Counted from the stretch's first letter, positions 9,040 through 16,746 are shown. The stretch is DNA of 64,000 nt from Hornefia porci (GCF_001940235.1 NZ_MJIE01000001.1:2728001-2792000), one strand, 5' to 3'. The notes: a model not told the origin generated them from the letters alone. Numbers and translations: made by a program.

Positions 9040-9146
9040 CGGAAAACTTCGCGGCTCTTGCCGGACTCCGGCTTAATCTGCCGGCCCCTTCGACAAAAGC
9101 TTTTTCGCGCACAAAGAAAAGAAAGATATAGAGAGCGGAGCATATA

Positions 9147-9182
9147 AAAAGCCCTGATATTGTTGAAATACCAGGGCTTTTC
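9147..9182 (+). terminator. Terminator after cstA
   Basis: AAAAGCCCTG pairs with CAGGGCTTTT, a symmetric hairpin that can end transcription from both sides. The accessory region starts just beyond it. Confidence 0.8.
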
Positions 9183-9256
9183 AGGCGGCGGAGAATAAAG
9201 TGCTGCGTCTGCCATCATCTCATTGGCAACATCAGTGATGTGGATATTGAAATGTG

Positions 9257-9400
9257 TCAGTACTTCTTCGCCGCTCTGAACGCAGCAAAAGCTTCCTTGG
9301 CATTACGAATCTTGCCTTCCATTGCTTCCTGATATCCTCTATCGAGTTTCGCATGGATCTCTTCCTCTGTCATCTGTGTTGCATCTATATTCGCAGGCGT
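9257..9400 (-). pseudogene. C-terminal remnant of a RelB/DinJ-type antitoxin
   Basis: The minus-strand frame ending at TGA 9257-9259 reads NIDATQMTEEEIHAKLDRGY and then GKIRNAKEAFAAFRAAKKY. This is the tail of RelB/DinJ antitoxins, which neutralise RelE-like RNases. No start codon, ribbon-helix-helix N-terminus or toxin partner is present. At about 9400 the sequence switches to a phage head gene on the other strand, so the antitoxin was cut by a rearrangement. Confidence 0.6.
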
Positions 9401-10427
9401 TTTTGAAAAGCGAACTGGACAAGCAGCTCCAGCAGGGGCTGATTGCGGGAAAGCATCCGCAGGTTCTGGCCAGAGACATCCGGAAGGCGTTCAATGTCTC
9501 CCGATCCGACGCAGAACGGCTCATGAGAACGGAACTCGCCAGGGTACAGACGGATGCGCAGATGAGATCGTTTGAAGAAAACGGCTTTGAATGGTATATG
9601 TTTCTGTCACTGGGAAGCGGGGCTTGTGAGGTGTGCCGGGCGCTGAACGGAAAGAAGTTCAAAGTGAAGGACATGCTGATTAGCGAGAACGCTCCGCCCA
9701 TGCATCCGAATTGCAGATGCAGCACTGCGGCCGCAATGGGCGATGAGGAGATTGCAGAGATACGAGGCGGCGAGAAGTCGGGAAGCACCGGAACGATAAG
9801 TAGTACCAGCGAAAGAGAACGCGCATATGCATATATTCAAGATGATGGTAAAAGGGAGCCGGGGCATGTCAATTTGCCGTTAGTAAGTACAAAGAAATAT
9901 CATGATAAATATGATAATCTTACAAGGCAAAAGGATGTAAATGAAAGTCTTTACAGCGAATCGATGAAAATTCTCAGGGATCGTAATAACACTGAATTTG
10001 AAGATATTGTTGCGATTGATGCAAGAACCGGAGATAGGCTTGTAAAGAATTGCGCTGCCTTTGCAAACGGAGTAAAACATCGGTGTGGCTTTAGTCGGAA
10101 GGAGCAGAACTGGCTTGAGGGAGAGGAGGGTCGTATGAGGTGTTGCACAACCATCCAAACAATTCGCTTCCATCTAGAGACGATATTCATAAGTTATTTG
10201 AACGAGGTAAGCAGTCTGCATCAACAATATGCAGCCATAATGGGGACGTGTATCGGCTTGAGAAATTAAAACCGTTTGAAAATATTGCTGACATAGAGAA
10301 AAAGATGTATACTTACACTAAAGAAAAGTTTAATGTTTTTTCTGATGACAAGATTGAATATAAATGTTCGATGACGATGATTTACAAGTTATCAAGGAAA
10401 GGCTATTTAAAATTTACGAAAAGGTGA
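9401..10427 (+). pseudogene. Phage gp7/MuF head protein with JAB-like C-terminal tip, truncated and frameshifted
   Basis: From about 9401 the frame encodes an SPP1-gp7/MuF-type minor head segment: FNVSRSDAERLMRTELARVQ, then CEVCRALNG and MHPNCRC, the conserved Cys/His set. The 5' half is missing. After about residue 150 of the segment the composition becomes AT-rich and resembles toxin tips carried by MuF proteins. At 10119-10133 the frame shifts; the second frame reads YEVLHNHPNNSLPSRDDIHKL, a JAMM-like H-x-H...S-x-x-D zinc motif, and ends at 10427. The continuation of the first frame lacks this motif. A single indel or a frameshift event would join them. The immunity-sized gene at 10432 follows at once. 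Confidence 0.65.
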
Positions 10428-10431
10428 TTAT

Positions 10432-10599
10432 ATGGTAATTCAAAAAACTGAGGTAAGGCCTGAAGATATATGGGATGATTATATCGATGATAGTAAAATG
10501 CCATCGCCGGAAGAGGTTGAGAATTTTCCGGACACAAAGGAACTTGATAAAAACTATCATGAGGGTGTTGACCAAATACTAAAGGAATTTGGGCTTTAA
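10432..10599 (+). CDS. Small acidic protein, candidate immunity partner
   Basis: 55 residues, starting 5 nt after the stop of the JAB-like toxin frame. The sequence is strongly acidic (DIWDDYIDDSKMPSPEEVE and more) with no recognisable domain. Position directly downstream of a toxin-like MuF tip and the acidic character fit an immunity protein; both are inference. The ribosome site AAAAGGTGATT overlaps the end of the upstream gene. A T-rich hairpin follows. Confidence 0.5.
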   Translation: MVIQKTEVRPEDIWDDYIDDSKMPSPEEVENFPDTKELDKNYHEGVDQILKEFGL

Positions 10600-10603
10600 T
10601 AGG

Positions 10604-10632
10604 CACGGCAGCACAGGCACCGTGTTTTTTTT
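10604..10632 (+). terminator. Weak terminator closing the first toxin cassette
   Basis: CACGG pairs with CCGTG over an 11-nt loop, followed by eight T. The stem is short but the U-tract is strong. Confidence 0.5.
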
Positions 10633-10695
10633 CGTGGAGACGAGGAACAAACGAATTGTCCAGCTGTGTTTACAAGATATTTAAGAGGAAATATT

Positions 10696-10887
10696 ATGAG
10701 ATCGCTGATGCCTGAGAAACTATTAGAAGAACAAGATCGGCTATACCATGAATATATGGACAGTACCGAGGATTGTACGATACTCGAATATATATTAAAA
10801 CATGGGACCGAAGAAATGAGAAATTATTTAGAAAATGAAATAAAAGAAAAGAAAGAAGCTCGCGCAAAGGGTGTGATTTTGAATTGA
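10696..10887 (+). CDS. Small hypothetical protein
   Basis: 63 residues from ATG 10696 with AAGAGGAAAT upstream. Highly charged and probably helical (EEMRNYLENEIKEKKEARAKG). No family recognised. It lies between terminator-bounded phage cassettes and is AT-rich like its neighbours, so it is probably phage-derived. Confidence 0.45.
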   Translation: MRSLMPEKLLEEQDRLYHEYMDSTEDCTILEYILKHGTEEMRNYLENEIKEKKEARAKGVILN

Positions 10888-10902
10888 AAGAGAGGCGCGT
10901 AA

Positions 10903-10956
10903 ATGGCATACGATGACATGGAAGTTGCAATGTATAAGATTCTGGCGTATCTTTAG
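10903..10956 (+). pseudogene. N-terminal stub resembling a YjcQ-like phage protein
   Basis: An ATG behind GAGGCGCG encodes MAYDDMEVAMYKILAYL and then stops. This matches the opening of small phage YjcQ-family proteins (winged-helix-like), which continue for another hundred or so residues. The rest is absent. The assignment rests on 17 residues. Confidence 0.35.
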
Positions 10957-10977
10957 AGGAAAGAGGAGGGCAACGGC

Positions 10978-11262
10978 ATGTTAGAAAAATCTGATCTTAA
11001 AGAAATTGGGAAGAAGGCGTTGGCTGAAATGTTTGGGATAGAATTTGTTAAGAAATATGGTCAAAATATTTGCCTATGCATGGACAGGGTCGTGGCTGAT
11101 GAGCCTTTCAGTGTTGCAGCTACCGCAGATACAAACCCACCCAAGGACTTTAGAATTGGAGACGAGAGCGAGAGCGAATATGTTGCCTTTGTTACGATAA
11201 ACCCTAAAACCGGGGAGGTCTATAAGGATTATTCCAATAGTCGGTTGCCCCAATTAAAGTGA
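10978..11262 (+). CDS. Hypothetical protein of the prophage region
   Basis: 94 residues with a good ribosome site (AGAGGAGGG). The C-terminal part, YVAFVTINPKTGEVYKDYSNSRLP, looks like a small alpha-beta domain; the N-terminus is helical. I do not recognise the family. It is the last gene before the ISL3 insertion, and its downstream hairpin continues on the far side of the element at 13573. Candidate immunity or morons-type gene; function unknown. Confidence 0.5.
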   Translation: MLEKSDLKEIGKKALAEMFGIEFVKKYGQNICLCMDRVVADEPFSVAATADTNPPKDFRIGDESESEYVAFVTINPKTGEVYKDYSNSRLPQLK

Positions 11263-11292
11263 TAAGAAAGCGATTAGGACTGGGTGCGGCGG

Positions 11293-11300
11293 CACTCTAC
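11293..11300. repeat. 8-bp target duplication of the ISL3 element
   Basis: CACTCTAC occurs immediately left of the element here and immediately right of it at 13565-13572. Eight base pairs is the ISL3-family duplication length. Confidence 0.92.
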
Positions 11301-11533
11301 GGGTAATCAAAGTTTTTTAGGGTTTGTCAAAGTTTTTTGGGGGAAAGCATTAGGGTCAGATGTCATTCGTTATGGTCTGTCGTTAGGGACAGTCTGTGGG
11401 GTCGTTCATTAGGGGCGAACTATGGGGTCTGAACAAACAAGAACTGAACGGAAAATCAAGCGGAGGATCGATAAGTGATCTCCGCTTTGAATTGCAACGA
11501 TTCTGATGTCAGTTTTCTTAATGAGAGTTTAGG

Positions 11534-11725
11534 TTAAAGTACCAGACGTGGGAAGGGTTCGTCTTCATTTTGTTCAGAATGAGCATGGTTTCTGAAATAG
11601 ATGAATTCATCCCATAGATTCATCCAGGACAGGAATCCGTACAGGCAGTTTAATTCCGTTGTTTGAAAATCGAGATCCGTTTCAAGATCGAGGATATGTT
11701 GATGCAGTTCTTGATAGGTGGTCAT
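11534..11725 (-). CDS. Small accessory protein of the ISL3 element
   Basis: 63 residues. Its ATG overlaps the transposase stop (ATGA, 11722-11725) and has GGAGGTGA before it, so translation is coupled. The sequence MTTYQELHQHILDLETDLDF is leucine-rich and helical and suggests a short coiled coil. Many ISL3 elements carry only the transposase, so this gene is an extra. Role unknown; perhaps a modulator of transposition. Confidence 0.6.
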   Translation of the reverse strand: MTTYQELHQHILDLETDLDFQTTELNCLYGFLSWMNLWDEFIYFRNHAHSEQNEDEPFPRLVL

Positions 11726-13374
11726 CTCAAATCACCTCCCTTATTGATGTCAAGAAAGGCTTCGTCCAGTATTCTGCTGGCAGCAATGAAGTCACATGGA
11801 AGCCCCGCTTCATTGAGGATCCTATCCGGGTTGTTAAAAGGACTGTTGCCTTCAGCCACCCAGTGCCGAAGGGAAAGAAGCTCGTCCTTTGAGCAGTCGT
11901 ACATTTCGAGAATCGACTCGAGCTCAGCGTTCAGGACGCGCTGTTTACTCTTAGGAACTGTGTTCCGGTATCTTAAAGAACGAGGCCGGTCTTGTCCGAC
12001 AGGCTCGCGTCCGTTTAATTGGGGATCGTTTCTTGAAGCAAAGAGGAACCGATTCCGAAAATGGTTGAAATTACGGAAACCCCGCCCCATCCGTTTCAGA
12101 TCTTTGGCCTTTCTGTTCGTGGATTCGATAGGACCGTTGGACAATCTCGAAATGATAGCGCCCCCGTTTTTATCAAGCCGTTCCATCAGAACGAATGAGT
12201 TGATGATAGGTTCCCTGTGTCGTTTCAGGAGTCTGGAAAAACGGATAAAGATGTCGTGATCGCAATGGGCGTAGTCATTGATCAGTTGATTCAATTCGAT
12301 TGCCGCCTTTTGAGGCTTGCCGGCATTTACTGTGTTGAATCGCACATAACGCTCTTTCAGATCATGGAGTTCTTTCAACGCGGGATCAATGAGAAAAAAG
12401 CGTTCCTTGTAATCGGAGGTTCTCATCAGGCATCTGAAGTGCCGGTCCATGTGTGGTTCCTCGTGATATGTGATGGAATCTGCATTGGAAAGTAAAAGGA
12501 AACGGTAGTGCTTCAGCAGATACAGTTCATCGGACATTGGAAGCCTTACCTGGTGTCCGGCCTTTTCCGACAGTTTTTTCTGCCGTATTTCGTCACGCTC
12601 TCTGATCGTATTCTGCAGATCGCGTATGAAATCCGCAAGTTCTTTGACGATCCACTGGATCACATGGAAAGAATCTACGACAGATACTGCGTTCGGAAAG
12701 TATCTCTCAACATAGCGAAGATATTCATTGTTCATGTCCGTGATGAGATATTGAACGGCAAAACGTTCTTCCTTTGGAATGGATGCGAAGTATGGTTCAG
12801 TCACATTCTGCCTGCGGCTTTCGAGCAGATCAATCACTTCTCCTGTATGAAAATCCTGAACGACCAGCGCATATTGACATATCTGATCGATGTCGAGATG
12901 AACTTCGTCGATGCTGATCGCATCCGTCAGGGCAATCCTCTTCATGTTGACATACCGGTCAAATACGTTGATGGCGTATGTGTCAGAAGTGTTGAACTTC
13001 CTTGCGATATCTGCGGCAGACTTAGTCAGATCCCGGAATTCATTGACGATGAGAAAGTCGGCTGCGTTTGTGTTCCGACGGTGTTTACTTATGAAATTAA
13101 AAGATTCATTTTCTTCATATCGACATTGCCCGTTCGTACAGCGCCAGCGCCGCTGCTTCAGTAAAAGGACTAACTGATACGTGTCCTGCAATATCGGATG
13201 ATTGACCCTTCGGATCCTGATCCCTCTGGAATGCATTCGAAAGCTGCACCGGGGACAGAATCTGATCTCCGGTGGTGTCGACAACGTAACCGTTTTGACA
13301 CGTCCCTCTGTGGAGATGTCCTCGATTGTTATTGCAGGGTCTTCTAATTCAAGAAATCTTATGATATCATTCAT
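11722..13374 (-). CDS. ISL3-family transposase
   Basis: 550 residues from ATG 13372-13374 preceded by AAAGGAGC. The N-terminus has a zinc-binding pair (CPRC, then CTNGQC) and helix-turn-helix-like region (TKSAADIARKFNTSD), followed by a DDE catalytic core: SIDEVHLD, the second acidic residue in YLITDMNNEY, and a Glu near the C-terminal GPIESTNRKAKDLKRMGRGF. The enzyme cuts and pastes the element by binding its terminal repeats. It appears intact, with no stop or frameshift, in a complete element. Confidence 0.93.
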   Translation of the reverse strand: MNDIIRFLELEDPAITIEDISTEGRVKTVTLSTPPEIRFCPRCSFRMHSRGIRIRRVNHPILQDTYQLVLLLKQRRWRCTNGQCRYEENESFNFISKHRRNTNAADFLIVNEFRDLTKSAADIARKFNTSDTYAINVFDRYVNMKRIALTDAISIDEVHLDIDQICQYALVVQDFHTGEVIDLLESRRQNVTEPYFASIPKEERFAVQYLITDMNNEYLRYVERYFPNAVSVVDSFHVIQWIVKELADFIRDLQNTIRERDEIRQKKLSEKAGHQVRLPMSDELYLLKHYRFLLLSNADSITYHEEPHMDRHFRCLMRTSDYKERFFLIDPALKELHDLKERYVRFNTVNAGKPQKAAIELNQLINDYAHCDHDIFIRFSRLLKRHREPIINSFVLMERLDKNGGAIISRLSNGPIESTNRKAKDLKRMGRGFRNFNHFRNRFLFASRNDPQLNGREPVGQDRPRSLRYRNTVPKSKQRVLNAELESILEMYDCSKDELLSLRHWVAEGNSPFNNPDRILNEAGLPCDFIAASRILDEAFLDINKGGDLR

Positions 13375-13572
13375 GTATGCTCCTTTCATTTTAAAATCGT
13401 TGCAGTTATATGATAAATGAAGAAGCATGGAGGAGGCAATCACGGCCTCCTCTAATCATTTTGAGTTCTTTTGCCCCTACGCACTGCCCCCATTGTCAGA
13501 CCCCACGGAAGGAGCCCACTGTTAGACCCGAATGAACAGAGACCCTAAAAAACTTTGATTACCCCACTCTAC

Positions 13573-13596
13573 CCCCGTGGCAACACGGGGTGTTTT
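13573..13596 (+). terminator. Terminator interrupted from its upstream gene by the ISL3 insertion
   Basis: CCCCGTG-GCAA-CACGGGG with a GNRA loop, then TGTTTTTG. Before insertion it lay just after the gene ending at 11262. Confidence 0.75.
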
Positions 13597-13622
13597 TGTG
13601 CAACGAAACGGAGGGAAGATAA

Positions 13623-13892
13623 ATGACGACAGATAAAGAATTGATCCACATGATTCAGAGAAGTGCATTGACCATTTACGAACACGCAGAAAAGATGGCT
13701 GGGAATTATTCAACGCAAACAGGGCTTGATATCGGAATCAGAATACGCTTCGGGGAGTTGGTCGAAATCACGGTTGATCAGACGCTTCTTCCGGAAGGCT
13801 TGTATGACAATATGACAAATTGGAGGAACTATGAACATACCGGAGAAAATAAGAGTGCTGCATCAGACTTACCGGGTAAGCGAAGTAGATAA
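13623..13892 (+). CDS. Phage-region hypothetical protein
   Basis: 89 residues, ribosome site CGGAGGGAAG. N-terminal helical segment (TTDKELIHMIQRSALTIYEHAEKM) then a beta-rich stretch. It overlaps the next gene by 62 bp in another frame, more than usual for phage genes, so its last 20 residues may be an artefact of a changed stop. No family recognised. Confidence 0.45.
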   Translation: MTTDKELIHMIQRSALTIYEHAEKMAGNYSTQTGLDIGIRIRFGELVEITVDQTLLPEGLYDNMTNWRNYEHTGENKSAASDLPGKRSR

Positions 13893-14103
13893 CCTGCACG
13901 ACGGAGCTGACGATCTGTACGGTCAGGTCCGGTATCTGGAAGAGCGGATTCTGCTGAACAGCGGCGCATCAGACGAGGCGAAAAAGGCAGCACTGATGCA
14001 CGAGACGATAGCAGAAGGACTTGTGGCAATAAGAAATAACAGAGATGTGTTACTGGAAATCAAAGATTTGATAAAGGAGTATGTCAAATGGCAGTTTTTC
14101 TGA
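13831..14103 (+). CDS. ImmA/IrrE-like phage protein with lost zinc motif
   Basis: 90 residues, GGAGG 5 nt before ATG. The first 60 residues (MNIPEKIRVLHQTYRVSEV, LHDGADDLYGQV, EAKKAALMHE) resemble small phage ImmA/IrrE-type metallopeptidases, which normally read HExxH at this point. Here the motif is HETIAEG, lacking the second His, and the following AEGLVAIRNNRDVLLEIKD looks like a different helical protein. I infer a fusion by deletion; peptidase activity is unlikely. Confidence 0.45.
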   Translation: MNIPEKIRVLHQTYRVSEVDNLHDGADDLYGQVRYLEERILLNSGASDEAKKAALMHETIAEGLVAIRNNRDVLLEIKDLIKEYVKWQFF

Positions 14104-14285
14104 TTGTGCCGAATGTAAAAATTTTATAAATGATGAAAGATGAGATACATGTAAATGCAAAGCGTTTTCTGAAGGCATTTCTCCTGAATGTTTTTTAAAA
14201 GGAAATCCCAAAGAGGTTAGAGAATGCAATAATGGCATTGGGTTTGAGTCTGACGAGGCGTCGGAGGATCAGGTGTCCAGATGCC
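14081..14285 (+). pseudogene. Cysteine-rich small phage protein with in-frame stop
   Basis: In frame from ATG 14081 the sequence reads SDCAECKNFINDER, then TGA at 14141-14143, then DTCKCKAFSEGISPECFLKG and ECNNGIGFESDEASED. The C-x-x-C...C-x-C...C...C pattern is typical of small zinc-binding phage proteins found near head genes. The same frame stays open to 14377 but runs into the tRNA promoter. One point mutation would restore it, so inactivation looks recent. Confidence 0.5.
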
Positions 14286-14351
14286 AAAGGTTTATGATAA
14301 CCTCGAGGGTATGTGTTATGAAAAATGTTGACACTGCCTCCGAAAAAAATG

Positions 14352-14380
14352 TTGACAGTTTCTGCTCGCTGCTTTAAAAT
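14352..14380 (+). promoter_or_regulatory. Promoter of tRNA-Ala
   Basis: TTGACA-17 bp-TAAAAT. The phrase AAAATGTTGACA occurs twice here; the upstream copy is probably a partial duplication. Confidence 0.75.
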
Positions 14381-14391
14381 GGATAGTGCTT

Positions 14392-14467
14392 GGGGAATTA
14401 GCGCAGCTGGGAGCGCGTTTGACTGGCAGTCAAGAGGTCACGGGTTCGAGCCCCGTATTCTCCACCA
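14392..14467 (+). tRNA. tRNA-Ala (anticodon GGC)
   Basis: Cloverleaf: acceptor GGGGAAT/ATTCTCC, D-stem GCGC/GCGC, anticodon stem TTTGA/TCAAG with loop CTGGCAG (anticodon GGC), T-arm CGGG-TTCGAGC-CCCG, encoded CCA. It reads GCC codons. A broken tyrosine integrase gene begins 126 bp downstream and points toward it, so its 3' end is a likely phage attachment site. I found no second copy of the 3' end in the window. Confidence 0.92.
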
Positions 14468-14479
14468 TAGGTAATGATG

Positions 14480-14525
14480 AAAAGCCTTGAAAATAACCGA
14501 TTGGGTTGAATTTTCAAGGCTTTTG
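14480..14525 (+). terminator. Terminator of tRNA-Ala
   Basis: AAAAGCCTTGAAAA pairs perfectly (14 bp) with TTTTCAAGGCTTTT; bidirectional, so it can also close the convergent integrase remnant. Confidence 0.88.
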
Positions 14526-14592
14526 TCATACATAAAGGTTTTCAAATGCTTGCAAATATGCTCAAGAAACTGCCACACTTTTACCATACTTT

Positions 14593-14910
14593 TTATGCAT
14601 CCATAAAGTCGATAAACCGATTCAGCGCTTTCGTCTCATCTGCTTCATAAACATGATTATAAATATCAATGGTGGTCTTTACATCGGAATGCCCTAACCG
14701 ATCCTGCACTGTAGACAGCGTGCCTGCATCTTCGTCAAGGTCTGACCATTTTAGTGCCAGTGCCTCACCGCGGCGCATACCGGTATATGTGGGCAGACGG
14801 AAAAATGCATACCACATCGGAGACAGGCGTTCCTGTGCCAGTGTTAAAAGATGTATGCAGTTCATCTTTACTATTTGTTCGCAGATAGACTGTTTCGGTC
14901 TGTTTTTCAT
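14593..14910 (-). pseudogene. Tyrosine integrase with internal deletion
   Basis: 105 codons. It reads PTYTGMRRGEALALKWSDLD, the catalytic Arg box, and then within 15 residues VQDRLGHSDVKTTIDIYNHV, the C-terminal His/Tyr box. Intact phage integrases place about 100 residues between these, including the Lys and His-x-x-Arg, and have N-terminal arm-binding domains that are absent here. The enzyme is therefore dead. Position beside tRNA-Ala identifies the element as a former tRNA-integrated prophage. Confidence 0.85.
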
Positions 14911-14929
14911 AGGTTTATCACCTCACGAC

Positions 14930-15319
14930 CTACAACCCGAGATTTTTCTTCAGCGCGTCCTGAAGCACTTGCGAGAAGTTGATGTTGTTTTCGAGTGCTG
15001 CGGAGTTAAGCCATTCCGGAATCGAAAGTGTTTTCTTTACGGATTTGTTGTTATTCCGCTTCTGATATTCAATCGTGTCACAAGCAATATAGTTCACAAA
15101 TTCGTTAGCCTTAATTTTTATATCAGTATAATCGCTTGGCGTCGGAATAATCTTTCCGCTTTTTTCATAATCGAACAGAGTGAATGCCAGAACGTCACTT
15201 GCCATATACAAAGCGTCGTTCATATCGTCGCCCCAGGTGTAGCAACCATCGAGATCAGGAAAAAGAACAGAGTAGCCTTTTTCTTCTTTTGTAAAAATTG
15301 CTGGATATGCGTATTTCAT
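14930..15319 (-). CDS. hicB: HicB-family antitoxin
   Basis: 129 residues. The N-terminal half, YPAIFTKEEKGYSVLFPDLD and GCYTWGDDMNDAL, is the partly degraded RNase H-like HicB fold; the C-terminal half, KKTLSIPEWLNSAALENN and FSQVLQDALKKNLGL, is a ribbon-helix-helix DNA-binding domain. Such proteins block the HicA mRNA interferase and repress their own promoter. The gene lies 37 bp downstream of the hicA-like gene in the same operon and looks intact. Confidence 0.88.
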   Translation of the reverse strand: MKYAYPAIFTKEEKGYSVLFPDLDGCYTWGDDMNDALYMASDVLAFTLFDYEKSGKIIPTPSDYTDIKIKANEFVNYIACDTIEYQKRNNNKSVKKTLSIPEWLNSAALENNINFSQVLQDALKKNLGL

Positions 15320-15356
15320 ATATATACCTCCTCATTATGTGTAGGGGGAGTGGGGA

Positions 15357-15581
15357 TTATTTAAGCCCCGCATCCCTCATTATCGCGTTCTGTGTGCCTT
15401 TAGGAATTTCTTTGCTTGAGTGTCTCGGAACTCTGAAATCCTTTCCGGCTATATCGCTGTGCCATTTGTCATGCTCTTTACCATGTTCTACGAGGAGTAG
15501 GTAATCCTCATATGGTAATTGTTCCCTACGGTATTGTTTGATAACCGTAGTTGTATTAAACTCGGATTTTTTTTTATTCAA
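15357..15581 (-). CDS. hicA: HicA-like toxin, N-terminus probably altered
   Basis: 74 residues. The C-terminal 45 (HGKEHDKWHSDIAGKDFRVP, RHSSKEIPKGTQNAIMRDAG) match HicA dsRBD-like mRNA interferases, with the His of the catalytic region in the HDKWH segment. The usual opening, a K-x-L-x-x-L-x-x-x-G-W helix, is replaced by EFNTTTVIKQYRREQLPYED, and the only start is a TTG with a poor ribosome site beside a run of nine A. The gene ends close to a rearrangement junction at about 15600. Activity is doubtful, which would leave hicB as an orphan. Confidence 0.6.
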   Translation of the reverse strand: MNKKKSEFNTTTVIKQYRREQLPYEDYLLLVEHGKEHDKWHSDIAGKDFRVPRHSSKEIPKGTQNAIMRDAGLK

Positions 15582-15610
15582 ATCATTTCAAATTCCCCCT
15601 TGACATATCA

Positions 15611-15745
15611 CCAAATTGCTTCCACCAGCGCATTCTCGTTGTGATCGAGGGCAGGATCCAGACCGAAAGTTACCAGAACAAGAACGGAGATACTGTCTAT
15701 ACGACGGACGTCGTTGCATCAAGAGTAGAGTTCCTGGAATCCAGA
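15611..15745 (+). pseudogene. ssb: Internal fragment of a single-stranded DNA-binding protein gene
   Basis: One frame reads RILVVIEGRIQTESYQNKNG and TVYTTDVVASRVEFLES, the central OB-fold strands of SSB. The first 50 or so residues and the acidic C-terminal tail are missing. The left junction lies near 15600 beside hicA, the right one near 15745 where a portal-protein frame takes over. No expression expected. Confidence 0.75.
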
Positions 15746-16746
15746 AACGCTGCGCAGAGATCATCAGAGCAGAAGAGACAGCCCGCGGGTCGGACGGATC
15801 AGAGACCAGCATCAAGACAAGCGGAGACGGAACGCCGAACCTGCAGGTGATCGACGGTTCGAACGCGACGGGAATCATTGATCCGACCACAGGACTGCTG
15901 CAGGAGGGATATGCAGTCCTCAGCAGGGACACGGACAACCAGAAGGTTCTGAAGGATGCGTACTTCAGAACAGGAATCACCGTAGTTAGAGATTACGAGG
16001 AGCGCACACAGGAGGAGTTCATAAGTCACGCTCCGGCGCCGCTTCTTGTACCGATCATCTACCGGCCGGACGCCAGACGGCCCTTCGGTCACAGCCGGAT
16101 TTCCCGTTCCTGCATGAACTTGCAGAATCAGGCGAGAATGACGCTGACGCGGGCCAATGTCACAGCGGAATTCTACAGCCATCCGCAGCGGTATGTGCTG
16201 GGTTTGGACGAAGATGCGGAATTTGACAGCACTAAAGCGTCTATTTCCTCATTCCTGGCATTGGACAGAGGCGAGGACGGGAGCAATCCGCAGATCGGTC
16301 AATTTACACAGCAGAACATGGAGCCGCACATCAGCCAGTTCAAAATGTATGCGGCAGCATTCGCCGGGGAGACCGGACTGACAATGGATGATTTAGGATT
16401 TGCAACAGAGAATCCATCGTCAGCGGAAGCTATCAAGGCAAGCCATGAGACACTCCGGCTGACCGCCAGAAAAGCGCAGAGGACATTCGGATCCGGATTC
16501 ATGAATGTGGGATATCTGGCGGCGTGCCTTCGGGATGATTACGCGTTTAGCAGAAACGCCGTGTATCAGACAACACCGCGCTGGGCACCGATATTCGAGC
16601 CGGATGCGTCCCAGATGTCGGGGATCGGCGATGCAGCCATCAAAATCAATCAGGCCGTTCCGGGGTATTTCAACAAAGATAGCCTGGAGCAGCTGATCGG
16701 AGTGCGCGCAGGAGCGGAGGCAGGCAATGGAGACACAGAAGAATGA
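15746..16746 (+). pseudogene. Phage portal protein, C-terminal two thirds
   Basis: The frame runs from the SSB junction to 16746. ERTQEEFISHAPAPLLVPII, YRPDARRPFGHSRISRSCMN and QARMTLTRANVTAEFYSHPQ match SPP1/gp6-type portal proteins, which form the dodecameric DNA gate of tailed phage heads. The N-terminal clip/stem region is missing and there is no native start. The stop overlaps the start of the next head gene by 20 bp as in intact phages, so the 3' side is original. Confidence 0.75.

Larger units (their letters stand above)
11301..13564 (-). mobile_element. ISL3-family insertion sequence, complete
   Basis: 2264 bp with exact ends. The termini share a 23-bp inverted repeat that opens GGGTAATCAAAGTTTTTTAG on the left and is mirrored at 13542-13564. 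It is bracketed by the CACTCTAC duplication. Near both ends GGGGTCTGA-like and CATT-AGGGGC-like words recur and may be transposase-binding sites. It carries a transposase and a small downstream gene, both on the minus strand. Intact ends and an exact duplication point to recent insertion. It sits between a small phage gene and a terminator hairpin. Confidence 0.93.
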
